Part shown: in pieces, positions 23,948 to 33,472 of the stretch
Layout of the letters: the number at the start of each line of letters is the position of its first letter
Numbering within the stretch: position 1 is the first letter of the stretch
Assembly (NCBI GenBank): GCA_044226685.1
Contig: JBGAGP010000009.1
Span: 3,385-67,384 of the forward strand
Reading direction: 5' to 3'
Length of the DNA: 64,000 bases
From: Dongia_A sp044226685
GTDB lineage: Bacteria; Pseudomonadota; Alphaproteobacteria; Dongiales; Dongiaceae
Position numbers and translations under genes: made by a program
Notes under the pieces: generated by a model
Database searches by the model: none
Told to the model about the DNA's origin: nothing
What the model saw: the letters and a program-made list of their open reading frames with translations, nothing else

Positions 23948-25126
23948 TTATCCGCGATCGGCCTCGATGACCGCCAGCGCCGCCTCGACACCTGCCGCCA
24001 CATCGACCTTGCGGCCGAGCTTGCGCAGCGCACCGCCGAAGGCGGTCACCGCCACCGTGGCGTAGATCGGCTCCGCCACCGGGCCCATATGGCCGATGCG
24101 GATCAACTTGCCCTTGGTGTCGTTGCGCCCGGTCGAGAACACCACGCCGAAACGCTCGCGTGCCGCCGCGATGATGTCGGCATCGCTGACCCCAGCCGGC
24201 ACCTTGACCGCGGTGCAGGTGGGTGAGGCGATCGCCTCCGTCTTCGCCCACAATTCCAGGCCCATGGCCTTGATGCCGGCGCGGCAGGCCTTCGCAGTCA
24301 GTGCGTGGCGGTGCCAGACCTTTTCCGGGCCTTCCTCGAGATACTGATCCATCACCGCGTCGAGGCCGTTCATCTCCGAAACCGAGGGCGTGAAGGGGAA
24401 GGGCTCGTCCTTGCTCCAGGCCTTCTTCCAGTCCTTCAGGCTCAGGACCGAGGCGAAGGGGGCTTTCGGATTGGCCTCGATATGGGCCCAGGCGCGGTCG
24501 GTCACCGCCATCAGGGTCAGGCCGGGCGCGCCGCCCAGGCACTTGCCGGGGCCGGTGATGAAGATGTCGGCGAAGCAATCGTCGGGATGGATGTCCATGC
24601 CGCCGAAGGAGGAGACGGCGTCGACGATCAGGAACGCGCCGTTGTCGCGCACGATCTTGCCGATCTCCTTGGCCGGGTTGATGGTGCCCGACGGCGTGTC
24701 GTGGTGGACCAGCGACACCACCTTGATGTCGGGACGCTTGCGGAACGCCTCGGCCACCGACGCCGGGTCGATGGCCTCGTTGTAGGGGACCTCGATTTCC
24801 ACCAGTTCCTTGTTGTAGCGCGCCGACCAATAGCCGAAGCCCTTGCCGTAGACGCCGGAAGCGAGGTTGAGCACCACGTCGTCGGGGCTGATGAGCGAGG
24901 CGGCCGCCGCCTCGATGCCCGGCGCCGGTTCCATGTGGAGGACCAGGGTCGGCGCCTTGGTGCGCAGGGCCTTCGCGCACTTAATGGTCACGCCCTGGTA
25001 GAAGTCCTGGAAGAATGGATCGTAGTCGTAGTGAACCGGTGCCGACATGGCGCGCAGCACGCGCGGAAATGCCGCGACCGGTCCGGCCGACAGGGTGATG
25101 AGCGGCTCTTTCAGCGATGAACTCAT
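23948..25126 (-). CDS. ppaT: pyridoxamine-pyruvate transaminase
   Basis: A 392-residue class V aminotransferase. The active-site Lys is Lys195 in TGPGKCLGGAPGLTLM, with VDAVSSFGGMDIHPDDC carrying the Asp typical of the family. The blocks SLISPDDVVLNLASGVYGKG, EVPYNEAIDP, HHDTPSGTINP, PFPFTPSVSEMNGLD and RIGHMGP match from memory the Mesorhizobium loti pyridoxamine-pyruvate transaminase, a PLP-independent enzyme that converts pyridoxamine plus pyruvate to pyridoxal plus alanine. The generic alternative is alanine-glyoxylate aminotransferase. It leads a - strand operon with pyridoxal dehydrogenase and diverges from the pyridoxine oxidase gene. Confidence 0.87.
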   Translation of the reverse strand: MSSSLKEPLITLSAGPVAAFPRVLRAMSAPVHYDYDPFFQDFYQGVTIKCAKALRTKAPTLVLHMEPAPGIEAAAASLISPDDVVLNLASGVYGKGFGYWSARYNKELVEIEVPYNEAIDPASVAEAFRKRPDIKVVSLVHHDTPSGTINPAKEIGKIVRDNGAFLIVDAVSSFGGMDIHPDDCFADIFITGPGKCLGGAPGLTLMAVTDRAWAHIEANPKAPFASVLSLKDWKKAWSKDEPFPFTPSVSEMNGLDAVMDQYLEEGPEKVWHRHALTAKACRAGIKAMGLELWAKTEAIASPTCTAVKVPAGVSDADIIAAARERFGVVFSTGRNDTKGKLIRIGHMGPVAEPIYATVAVTAFGGALRKLGRKVDVAAGVEAALAVIEADRG

Positions 25127-25227
25127 GGTTTGTTGCCCCCAGCTCGAGCTTTCTTGCTCTTGGTTTGGTTCACGAATGATAGACTCGGCCCCAGAAAAGT
25201 GGAAACAATATCCTCCGGCAACGGGGA

Positions 25228-26808
25228 ATGGTTCGACACGTCATGGGTCTTTCTTCCGAGGATTGGTTCGATTTCCTGGTGATTGGTTCCGGCACCGCGG
25301 GCTCGGTGCTGGCGGCGCGATTGAGCGAGCAGGCGGAGTTGCGTGTCGGCCTGATCGAGGCCGGCGGGCCGGCCACCAATCCGCTGATTGCCGCCCCCGC
25401 CAAGTGGCCGCTGCTCCAGGGCAGCGAGGTCGACTGGGCCTATCGCACCGTGCCGCAGAAGCACTGCGCCAATCGCGTGCATGACTGGCCGCGCGGCAAG
25501 GTGATCGGCGGCTCGACGGCGATCAATGCCATGGCGCATGTGCGAGGGCATCCGTCCGATTTCGACCGCTGGGCGGAGGATGGCTGTGCCGGGTGGGGTT
25601 TCCGCGACCTGCTCCCCTATTTCATCCGCTCCGAATCCTACACTCCGGGCGCCTCGGCGTATCACGGCGCCGATGGACCGCTGCACCTGATCCGCCCGGC
25701 GGAGCCGAATCCGGTCACCCGGGCCTATATGCAGGCCGGGATCGAAGTCGGCATCGCGCCGACGGAGGATCACAACGGCCCGCGCATGGCGGGGCCCTGC
25801 GCCAACACGCTCACCATCAAGGGCGGCAAGCGGCAGACCATCGCCGATGCCTATCTCACGCCCGTTCTCGACCGCGACAATCTCACGCTGCTGAGCGAGA
25901 CCCTGGTGCAATCGCTGGTGTTCGAGGGCGAACGCTGCGTCGGCGTCGCGGTGAAAGACGGAACGGGCCAGCGCGTTTTGCGGGCGGAACGCGGAATCAT
26001 CCTGGCCACCGGCGCCATCGCGACGCCGCTGCTGCTGCTGCGGGCTGGCATCGGGCCGGCGGACGAGCTGAAGCGCGTCGGCGTGGCGCCGCGCCACGAT
26101 CTGCCCGGCGTGGGGCGCAACCTGCACGACCATCTGCTCTCCGGCGGCAACGTCTACCGCGCGAAGCGTCCGGTGCCGCCGTCGAAATACCAGAACTCCG
26201 AATCGCTCATGTACCTCACGCGCAGCGATGACACGCAGGCGCCGGAGATGGTGCTGGCCTGCGTGGTGGCACCGGTGGTGACAGAGCAGTTCACCGCGCC
26301 GGCGTTCGGCGAGGCCTATACGATCATGTTCGGCTTCACCCACCCGAAAAGCCGCGGGTCGATCCGGCTCGCCAGCGTCGATCCGGCGGTGCCGCCGCTG
26401 ATCGATCCGAACTACCTGGCCGAGGAATACGACCGCGAGATCTATCTCGAAGCGCTCGCGCGGGCCCAAGCCGTCGGCCATGCCCACGCGCTGGACGCGT
26501 GGCGCGCGGAAGAGGTGCTGCCCGGGCCCGCGGTAAAGACCCGTGCCGACCGCCTGGCCTTCCTGGAAAAGGCCGCCTTCACCCATCACCATCCGACCGG
26601 AACCTGCCGCATGGGCGTGGGAGACGAGGCCGTCGTCGGCCCCGACCTGAAACTGCGCGGCATGGACGGGCTCTATGTCTGCGATGCCTCGGTGCTGCCC
26701 AGCATCACCACCGGGCCGATCAACGCCGCGATCGTCGCCGTCGCCGAGCGGTTCAGCGACCTGCTGCGCGGCAGGGTGCCGCTCGCGCCACGCGCCCTCG
26801 CCGCTTGA
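25228..26808 (+). CDS. GMC-family flavoenzyme, probable pyridoxine 4-oxidase
   Basis: A 526-residue GMC oxidoreductase. The FAD-binding start is FLVIGSGTAGSVLAARLSEQ, with WPRGKVIGGSTAINAMAHVR and, at the C-terminus, FTHHHPTGTCRMG and GPINAAIVAVAE with the catalytic His region. Segments such as RKPVPPS-like KRPVPPSKYQNSESLMYL match from memory the Mesorhizobium loti pyridoxine 4-oxidase, which makes pyridoxal from pyridoxine. A related GMC enzyme of the same pathway, 4-pyridoxate dehydrogenase, is the main alternative. The start could be 25228 or 25243; neither has an ideal Shine-Dalgarno. It diverges from ppaT over a 101-base gap. Confidence 0.78.
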   Translation: MVRHVMGLSSEDWFDFLVIGSGTAGSVLAARLSEQAELRVGLIEAGGPATNPLIAAPAKWPLLQGSEVDWAYRTVPQKHCANRVHDWPRGKVIGGSTAINAMAHVRGHPSDFDRWAEDGCAGWGFRDLLPYFIRSESYTPGASAYHGADGPLHLIRPAEPNPVTRAYMQAGIEVGIAPTEDHNGPRMAGPCANTLTIKGGKRQTIADAYLTPVLDRDNLTLLSETLVQSLVFEGERCVGVAVKDGTGQRVLRAERGIILATGAIATPLLLLRAGIGPADELKRVGVAPRHDLPGVGRNLHDHLLSGGNVYRAKRPVPPSKYQNSESLMYLTRSDDTQAPEMVLACVVAPVVTEQFTAPAFGEAYTIMFGFTHPKSRGSIRLASVDPAVPPLIDPNYLAEEYDREIYLEALARAQAVGHAHALDAWRAEEVLPGPAVKTRADRLAFLEKAAFTHHHPTGTCRMGVGDEAVVGPDLKLRGMDGLYVCDASVLPSITTGPINAAIVAVAERFSDLLRGRVPLAPRALAA

Positions 26809-26825
26809 CGCGCCGGAGAACAGCC

Positions 26826-27281
26826 TTGTCCATGCTCAAGCGACGGATCGCCTTGTGGTGCTTCGCGACGATGGTGGGAAGCCTTGCCCTGGCCGGCTGC
26901 GTCGCGGATCGGCAAGATGCGGGGGATGCGCCGTTGGCGGTTTCGCTGCACAATGGCGGGACCGTGCCGCTCCGCTGCCAGCTGATCTTCGGCCATTGGG
27001 TCGAGCGCGACCTCGGCCAGATCGCCCCCGGCGCTGCGGTGCGGATGGACCTGATGCGCGCGGGAGAGGACGGCGGCATCTATGTCATGCGGCCGGACGG
27101 CAAGAAGAAGATGATGGTGGAGAACGTGATCTGCGGGCGGGCCGACAACTGGCAGGCGACCCTGGGACGACTGGACTTCACGCCGTTGCGCGCGCGCCCC
27201 GCCCAGGCGGCGGACGCGCATTGCGCCGCACCGGCGGACGGCGGGCGCGCCGTCTGTGGCATCGACAAGATCAGCGAATAG
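26826..27281 (+). CDS. small predicted lipoprotein
   Basis: A protein of about 150 residues with a lipoprotein signal: a basic start (MLKRRIALWCF), hydrophobic core and lipobox LALAGC, so Cys is the first residue of the mature form. The mature domain has a beta-rich look (VSLHNGGTVPLRCQLIFGHW, GAAVRMDLMRAGEDGGIYVM) and several Cys that could form disulfides. I do not recognise the family. TTG at 26826 lies 7 bases after GGAG and is the likelier start; ATG at 26832 is the alternative. It follows the pyridoxine oxidase gene by 17 bases and is probably co-transcribed with it. Confidence 0.7.
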   Translation: MSMLKRRIALWCFATMVGSLALAGCVADRQDAGDAPLAVSLHNGGTVPLRCQLIFGHWVERDLGQIAPGAAVRMDLMRAGEDGGIYVMRPDGKKKMMVENVICGRADNWQATLGRLDFTPLRARPAQAADAHCAAPADGGRAVCGIDKISE

Positions 27282-27296
27282 AGGATCATCCAGAAC

Positions 27297-28829
27297 ATGA
27301 GCACCTTCGCCACCCTGGCCGAATTGCTGCAGAGCGGCGACCGCAACGCCGAAGCGATCGGCGCGCCCACGATCGATAATCCTGGTCGCAGGACCATGAC
27401 ACGGGGCGAATTGTGGCGCCTGGCCAGCCAGGTCGGCGGCGCGCTGCGCCAGCTGGGGGTGCAGCCGGGCGACAGCGTCGCCATTGTCATGCCGAACGGC
27501 CCGGAGATGGCGGCCGCCTTCGTCGCCGTTGCCTGCTGGGCCTGCGCGGCGCCGCTCAACCCCGCCTATCGCGCCGACGAGTTCGACTTCTACCTGGGCG
27601 ATCTCGATGCGAAGGCGCTGATCATCCAGGCCGGGCCGGACGCGCCGGCGCGCGCCATCGCCGCCCAGCGCAAGATCCCGGTCATCGATCTGTCGCCGCG
27701 CCTGGATGGGCCGGCCGGCGACTTCACCCTGTCGGTGCCGTTCGCCGATGCCGGCCCGGCGCGGCCGAAGCCGGAGGACGCGGCCCTGGTCCTGCACACT
27801 TCGGGCACCACCTCGCGGCCGAAGATCGTGCCGCTGACCCATCGCAACCTCAGCGCCTCGGCGCGCAACATCGCGCGCACTCTGGCGCTGACCCCGGCCG
27901 ACCGCTGCCTCGTCATCATGCCGCTGTTCCACATCCATGGGCTGGTCGGCGCGTTGCTGTCGTCGCTCGCCGCCGGGGCCAGCGTGCATTGCCCGGCCGG
28001 CTTCAATGCGCTGAAGTTCTTCGAGCAGCTCGATCAGGTCGGGGCGACCTGGTACACAGCGGTGCCGACCATGCACCAGATGATCCTGTCGCGGGCCGAG
28101 CGCAACGCCGAGATCCTGGCGCGGCGCAGGCTGCGCTTCATCCGCTCGTCTTCCGCCTCGCTGCCGCCGCAGGTGATGAAGGCACTGGAGGCGGCTTTCG
28201 GCTGCCCGGTGATCGAATCCTACGGCATGACCGAGGCGGCGCACCAGATGGCGAGCAATCCGCTGCCGCCGGCGCCGCGCAAACCCGGCAGCGTCGGCAT
28301 CGCCGCCGGCCCGGAGGTCGGTATCATGGACCCCGATGGCGCGCTGTTGCCACGCGGCGCGACCGGCGAGATCGTCATCCGCGGCGAGAACGTGACCCTG
28401 GGCTACGTCAGCAATCCGAAGGCCAATGCCGAGGCCTTCAGCAACGGCTGGTTCCGCACCGGCGACCAGGGTGTGATGGACGCCGAGGGCTATCTTTCGA
28501 TCACCGGGCGGCTGAAGGAGATCATCAACCGCGGCGGCGAGAAGATCGCGCCGCGCGAGGTCGACGACGTGATCATGGATCATCCGGCGGTGGCGCAGGT
28601 GGTCACCTTCGCCATGCCGCATGACAAGCTGGGGGAGGAGGTGGCCGCGGCGGTCGTCCTCAAGGAAGGCCAGGGCGTCACGGAAGCGGAGCTACGCGCC
28701 TTCATCGGCACCCGGCTCGCCGATTTCAAGGTGCCGCGCAAGATCCTGTTCCTGCCCGAGATCCCCAAGGGCGCCACCGGCAAGCTGCAGCGCATCGGCC
28801 TGGCGCAGAAGCTGGGGCTGGCCTCGTGA
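27297..28829 (+). CDS. AMP-dependent acyl-CoA synthetase, oxalyl-CoA synthetase-like
   Basis: A 510-residue adenylate-forming enzyme. The P-loop is VLHTSGTTSRPKIVPLTHRN; later motifs are ESYGMTEAAHQMASNPLPPA, GWFRTGDQGVMD and GRLKEIINRGGEKI, and the C-terminal Lys is in GATGKLQR. The SASLPPQVMKALE and HQMASNPLP segments are the pattern of plant AAE3 and yeast Pcs60 oxalyl-CoA synthetases, so oxalate or a similar small diacid is a reasonable substrate guess. No oxalyl-CoA decarboxylase is in view. Its stop overlaps the GTG start of the next gene. Confidence 0.85.
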   Translation: MSTFATLAELLQSGDRNAEAIGAPTIDNPGRRTMTRGELWRLASQVGGALRQLGVQPGDSVAIVMPNGPEMAAAFVAVACWACAAPLNPAYRADEFDFYLGDLDAKALIIQAGPDAPARAIAAQRKIPVIDLSPRLDGPAGDFTLSVPFADAGPARPKPEDAALVLHTSGTTSRPKIVPLTHRNLSASARNIARTLALTPADRCLVIMPLFHIHGLVGALLSSLAAGASVHCPAGFNALKFFEQLDQVGATWYTAVPTMHQMILSRAERNAEILARRRLRFIRSSSASLPPQVMKALEAAFGCPVIESYGMTEAAHQMASNPLPPAPRKPGSVGIAAGPEVGIMDPDGALLPRGATGEIVIRGENVTLGYVSNPKANAEAFSNGWFRTGDQGVMDAEGYLSITGRLKEIINRGGEKIAPREVDDVIMDHPAVAQVVTFAMPHDKLGEEVAAAVVLKEGQGVTEAELRAFIGTRLADFKVPRKILFLPEIPKGATGKLQRIGLAQKLGLAS

Positions 28830-29806
28830 AGATCGCCGTCTACGGCGCCGGCGCCATCGGCGGATTGCTCGGCGCCTATCTGGCGCGCGCCGGCGAGGAT
28901 GTGACGCTGATTGCGCGCGGGCCACACCTGGCGGCGATGCAGGCAAATGGGCTGAAAGTCAGCGGGCCAGGAGGCGCGTTCACCGTCACGCCCCGGGCCA
29001 CCGACGATTCGGCGACGATCGGGGCGCAGGACTATGTCATCGTCGCGCTGAAGGCCCAGGCCGTGGCCGGTATCGTCGACAGGATGACGCCGCTGCTGGG
29101 GCCGAAGACTGCGGTGGTCATGGCGGTCAACGGCGTGCCCTGGTGGTATTTCCACGGCGTCGGTGGCGCCCTTGAAGGCCGCCGCCTCGACAGTGTCGAT
29201 CCCGACGGCCGGCAATGGGACGCCATCGGACCGCAGCGCGCGCTGGGCTGCGTCGTCTATCCGGCGGCGGAAATCGGCGCGCCGGGCGAACTGCATCACA
29301 TCGAAGGCGACCGCTTCTCGCTCGGCGAGCCGGATGGCAGCAGGTCCGAACGCGTCGTTGCGCTGAGCAAGGCATTGATCGCCGCCGGGCTGAAGGCCCC
29401 GGTCAAAGGCGACATCCGCGCCGAGATCTGGGTCAAGCTGTGGGGCAATGTTGCCTTCAACCCGATCAGTGCGCTGACCGGCGGCACTTTGCAGCAGATC
29501 TGCGCGGATGCCGGCACGCGCGCCTGCGCCAAGGCGATCATGCTGGAAACGCAGGCGATCGCCGCAAGGCTCGGCATTTCCATGCCGATCGATGTGGAGC
29601 GCCGCATCGACGGCGCCGCCGGCGTAGGCGCGCACAAGACCTCGATGCTGCAGGATTTCGAGCGTGGCCGGCCGGTCGAGCTCGATGCCATCGTCGGCGC
29701 GGTCGCCGAACTCGGCCGCATCGTCGACGTGCCTTGCCCGATGATCGATTCGATCTTCGCGCTCACCCGCCAGAAGGCGATTCTCGCCGGACTCTATCCG
29801 CGCTGA
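28826..29806 (+). CDS. ketopantoate reductase family protein (2-dehydropantoate 2-reductase)
   Basis: A 326-residue PanE/ApbA family protein. The Rossmann loop is YGAGAIGGLLGAYLARAGED at the N-terminus, with IVALKAQAVAGI, then AEIWVKLWGNVAFNPISALT containing the catalytic Lys and Asn, and MLQDFERGRPVELDAIVGA, all standard for the family. The start is GTG at 28826, sharing GTGA with the stop of the acyl-CoA synthetase, so translation is coupled. PanE makes pantoate for CoA synthesis, but paralogues are frequent in catabolic clusters; with no other pantothenate gene here a catabolic role is possible. Confidence 0.88.
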   Translation: MKIAVYGAGAIGGLLGAYLARAGEDVTLIARGPHLAAMQANGLKVSGPGGAFTVTPRATDDSATIGAQDYVIVALKAQAVAGIVDRMTPLLGPKTAVVMAVNGVPWWYFHGVGGALEGRRLDSVDPDGRQWDAIGPQRALGCVVYPAAEIGAPGELHHIEGDRFSLGEPDGSRSERVVALSKALIAAGLKAPVKGDIRAEIWVKLWGNVAFNPISALTGGTLQQICADAGTRACAKAIMLETQAIAARLGISMPIDVERRIDGAAGVGAHKTSMLQDFERGRPVELDAIVGAVAELGRIVDVPCPMIDSIFALTRQKAILAGLYPR

Positions 29807-30071
29807 CTCCAATCCGCGCTGCGTGATCGGTGCCGCGTCGCCATGGCGGCGCCATGCGCCACCGCTTTGTCATTGCTTTGCCCTTGGACAGCGCCGGCTG
29901 CAGGGCGCCATTGCATGAGACCGCCGCGTCTCGTGCAGGCGCTGGCGTGGTGTTGCGCGGCTCAACACTGGAAAACGATCGAGCGGAGCCAGTATCAGAA
30001 ATGAATTCGCAGATGCGAACAATGCTTGATGCGCTGCACCATTTTGTCTCCGTGTAGAAGAGGAGTAATCA

Positions 30072-30164
30072 TTGAAACGTTATACAGGGTGGGATTTGAG
30101 TAATCTGCCGGATGCTCCCATTATGTCACGGGAATTTCTTGCGATGTTACATGATCAACTTTAG
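30072..30164 (+). CDS. possible 30-residue small protein or leader peptide
   Basis: A TTG at 30072 lies 6 bases after AGGAG, an excellent ribosome-binding site, and opens 30 codons to a TAG. The peptide reads MKRYTGWDLSNLPDAPIMSR at its start (TTG as Met) and ends LAMLHDQL. Composition is protein-like (Trp, Asp, Leu, Pro in balanced amounts) although the DNA is AT-rich. I do not recognise it. Its position upstream of algD would suit a leader peptide or a small regulator. Chance occurrence cannot be excluded at this length. Confidence 0.35.
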   Translation: MKRYTGWDLSNLPDAPIMSREFLAMLHDQL

Positions 30165-30308
30165 CAGTATTACTTGGTAACATTATATATAGGAAAGTAC
30201 TTACATCATAATATGTCGATTGTTAAATAGAACATGATTTTGCTGCGCTGCATTATTTGGTTGTTTGAAGGGCGAATCCCTTCGGTTAGAGTTTTCATAC
30301 TTTCTTAA

Positions 30309-30341
30309 GGAACCGAACTTGGGGCGAACGTTCGCGGTTCC
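30309..30341. promoter_or_regulatory. nested palindrome upstream of algD
   Basis: GCGAACGTTCGC at 30324-30335 is a perfect 12-bp palindrome. It is flanked by GGAACCG (30309-30315) and CGGTTCC (30335-30341), a 7-bp inverted repeat. It lies about 235 bases upstream of the algD start, at the edge of the AT-rich block, and is a candidate operator for the alginate locus. Confidence 0.45.
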
Positions 30342-30574
30342 GAGGGGAAGTCACGGGGAAATTGAGGGCAGTACCGTCGAGGACAGGCGTCGCCTGGCGC
30401 CGCCCAAACCTTGACGAAGCGCGTCGAACCATCGGCGCGCCGCGAGGTCGCTTGGCCTGCTTCCGGCAATCCGGGGGCCGGCACGGCAGCCCGCGGCGCG
30501 GAATGGCGGGCGCGCAACGAGACTGCTGCGGCGGCTTGCCGGGTGGAACCAGAAGACTTGGGATGGGGCGTTAC

Positions 30575-31888
<1,314 letters not shown>

Positions 31889-31951
31889 GGCGGCGCCGAT
31901 GACCGCCCTCCGCCGCGACGTGACGGAGTGCCACTGGAATAGGGAGCCGGC

Positions 31952-33460
31952 ATGATTGGCTTGGCGATCTATGCGCTGTGTCTGGCCGGACTGGGCCTCC
32001 TGCTGCCGCGCGTCTGGTGGGATCCCGCCTCGCCGGAATTCATCCTGATCCTGGGCGGCATCGGCGCCTGGCGCTACGGCTGGGGGCTGCTGCATCTCGC
32101 CCGCTCGCTGATCTACCGCAAGCTGGTCTATCCGCGCTGGCGCCGCCGCGCCGATGCGCTGGGCGAGGCGGGGATGCCGAGCCACGTCTTCCTGCTGGTG
32201 ACCAGCTTCCGCATCGACGGCGAAACCACGCGCAAGGTCTACCAGGCGGCGATCGAAGAGGCGGTGCGCTGCGGCGTGCGCGCCACCGTGATCGCCTCGA
32301 TCGTCGAGATGGCGGATCAGCGCCTGATCAAGCGCCTGTTCCAGGGGATCGTCGAAAAAATGGGCGGCACCGGGCGGGTCGATCTCAGCTTCGTCCGCAT
32401 TGGCGGTACCGGCAAGCGTGACGCGCTCGCCTATGGCTTCCGCGCCGTCTCGCTGCACCGGCCGCCGCGCGACGCCGCGGTCTGCGTCATCGACGGCGAT
32501 TCGATCCTGGAGCCAGGGCTGCTGCGGAAGTCGCTGCCCTATTTCAAGCTGTTTCCCGATGTCGGCGCCTTCACCACCGACGAGACCTGCGAGGTCGTCG
32601 GCCGGCCGGTGTTCCGCGAATGGTACAACATGCGCTTCGCCCAGCGCCATATCCTGATGTCGTCGATGGGGTTGAGCGGCCGGGTGCTGACCCTCACCGG
32701 GCGGATGTCGGCCTTCCGCGCCGAGATTGCCACCGACCCGGACTTCATCCGCACCATCGAGGTCGATTATATCGACCACTGGCGCCTGGGGCGCTTCAAG
32801 TTCCTGACCGGCGACGACAAGTCGAGCTGGTACTTTGTGCTGAAGCGCGGCCTGCGCATGATCTACGTGCCGGATGCCAAGGTGGTGACGGTGGAATATC
32901 CGCCGAGCAGCCGGTTCTGGACCGGCGCCACCATGCTGATGATCCGGTGGTTCGGCAACATGCTGCGGACCAACAGTCGCGCCATCGCGCTGGGCCCGCG
33001 CCGTATCGGCTGGTTCGCCTGGTGGTGCATCGTCGACCAGCGGCTGTCGATGTGGACCAGCCTGAGCGGGCCGACCGCGGTGCTGCTGATCTGGCTGTCG
33101 ACCGGGTCGAACCTGATCTTCCTCTATTTCTACTGGGTGGCGCTGACGCGCTTCGTGCAGACTCTCCTGCTGCTGACGGCGCGCGATCGGGTGTCCTGGA
33201 CCTATCCCTTCCTGCTCTATTTCAACCAGGTCTACGGCTCGGTGGTGAAGACCTTCGTCTTCTTCCGCCTCGACCGGCAGAAATGGACCCGGCAGAAGAC
33301 CACCATCGAGCGCGGCCTCGACCGCTGGAGCGCCCGCCTGCAGGCCGCGACCTCCGCCTATGTCCACATCCTGGGCTGCGCCGCCTTCGTCGTCGGGCTC
33401 GGCCTCTACCTTCGGGCGATCCACGTGCCCAACGTCAAATACCTCACTTTGCTGCAATAG
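31952..33460 (+). CDS. alg8: alginate polymerase catalytic subunit, GT2 family
   Basis: A 502-residue inner-membrane glycosyltransferase. Two N-terminal helices (about residues 3-20 and 27-46) precede a cytoplasmic GT2 domain with VCVIDGDSILEPGLL (DxD-type nucleotide-sugar site), FLTGDDKSSWYF (acceptor-site TGDD) and VDQRLSMW (Q-x-x-x-W-like motif), then four C-terminal helices. It matches Alg8, which polymerises mannuronate from GDP-mannuronate together with Alg44. GGGAG precedes the ATG. It follows algD by 63 bases and precedes alg44 by 12. Confidence 0.93.
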   Translation: MIGLAIYALCLAGLGLLLPRVWWDPASPEFILILGGIGAWRYGWGLLHLARSLIYRKLVYPRWRRRADALGEAGMPSHVFLLVTSFRIDGETTRKVYQAAIEEAVRCGVRATVIASIVEMADQRLIKRLFQGIVEKMGGTGRVDLSFVRIGGTGKRDALAYGFRAVSLHRPPRDAAVCVIDGDSILEPGLLRKSLPYFKLFPDVGAFTTDETCEVVGRPVFREWYNMRFAQRHILMSSMGLSGRVLTLTGRMSAFRAEIATDPDFIRTIEVDYIDHWRLGRFKFLTGDDKSSWYFVLKRGLRMIYVPDAKVVTVEYPPSSRFWTGATMLMIRWFGNMLRTNSRAIALGPRRIGWFAWWCIVDQRLSMWTSLSGPTAVLLIWLSTGSNLIFLYFYWVALTRFVQTLLLLTARDRVSWTYPFLLYFNQVYGSVVKTFVFFRLDRQKWTRQKTTIERGLDRWSARLQAATSAYVHILGCAAFVVGLGLYLRAIHVPNVKYLTLLQ

Positions 33461-33472
33461 GAAGAACCGGTC

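Larger units (their letters stand above)
29807..30574. promoter_or_regulatory. long intergenic region upstream of algD with an AT-rich core
   Basis: From about 30000 to 30310 the composition drops to AT-rich (runs such as TTATATATAGG near 30184), in strong contrast to both flanks. It contains a possible small ORF (30072-30164) and a nested palindrome (30309-30341), then about 230 bases of high-GC sequence before algD. It is the likely promoter and regulatory region of the alginate operon. I can point to no certain sigma-factor boxes. Confidence 0.6.

Noticed and set aside
26673..28622. Long - strand open frame opposite the lipoprotein and acyl-CoA synthetase genes
   Set aside because: Antisense shadow of genes with clear motifs; the composition is typical of reverse-strand GC-rich noise.
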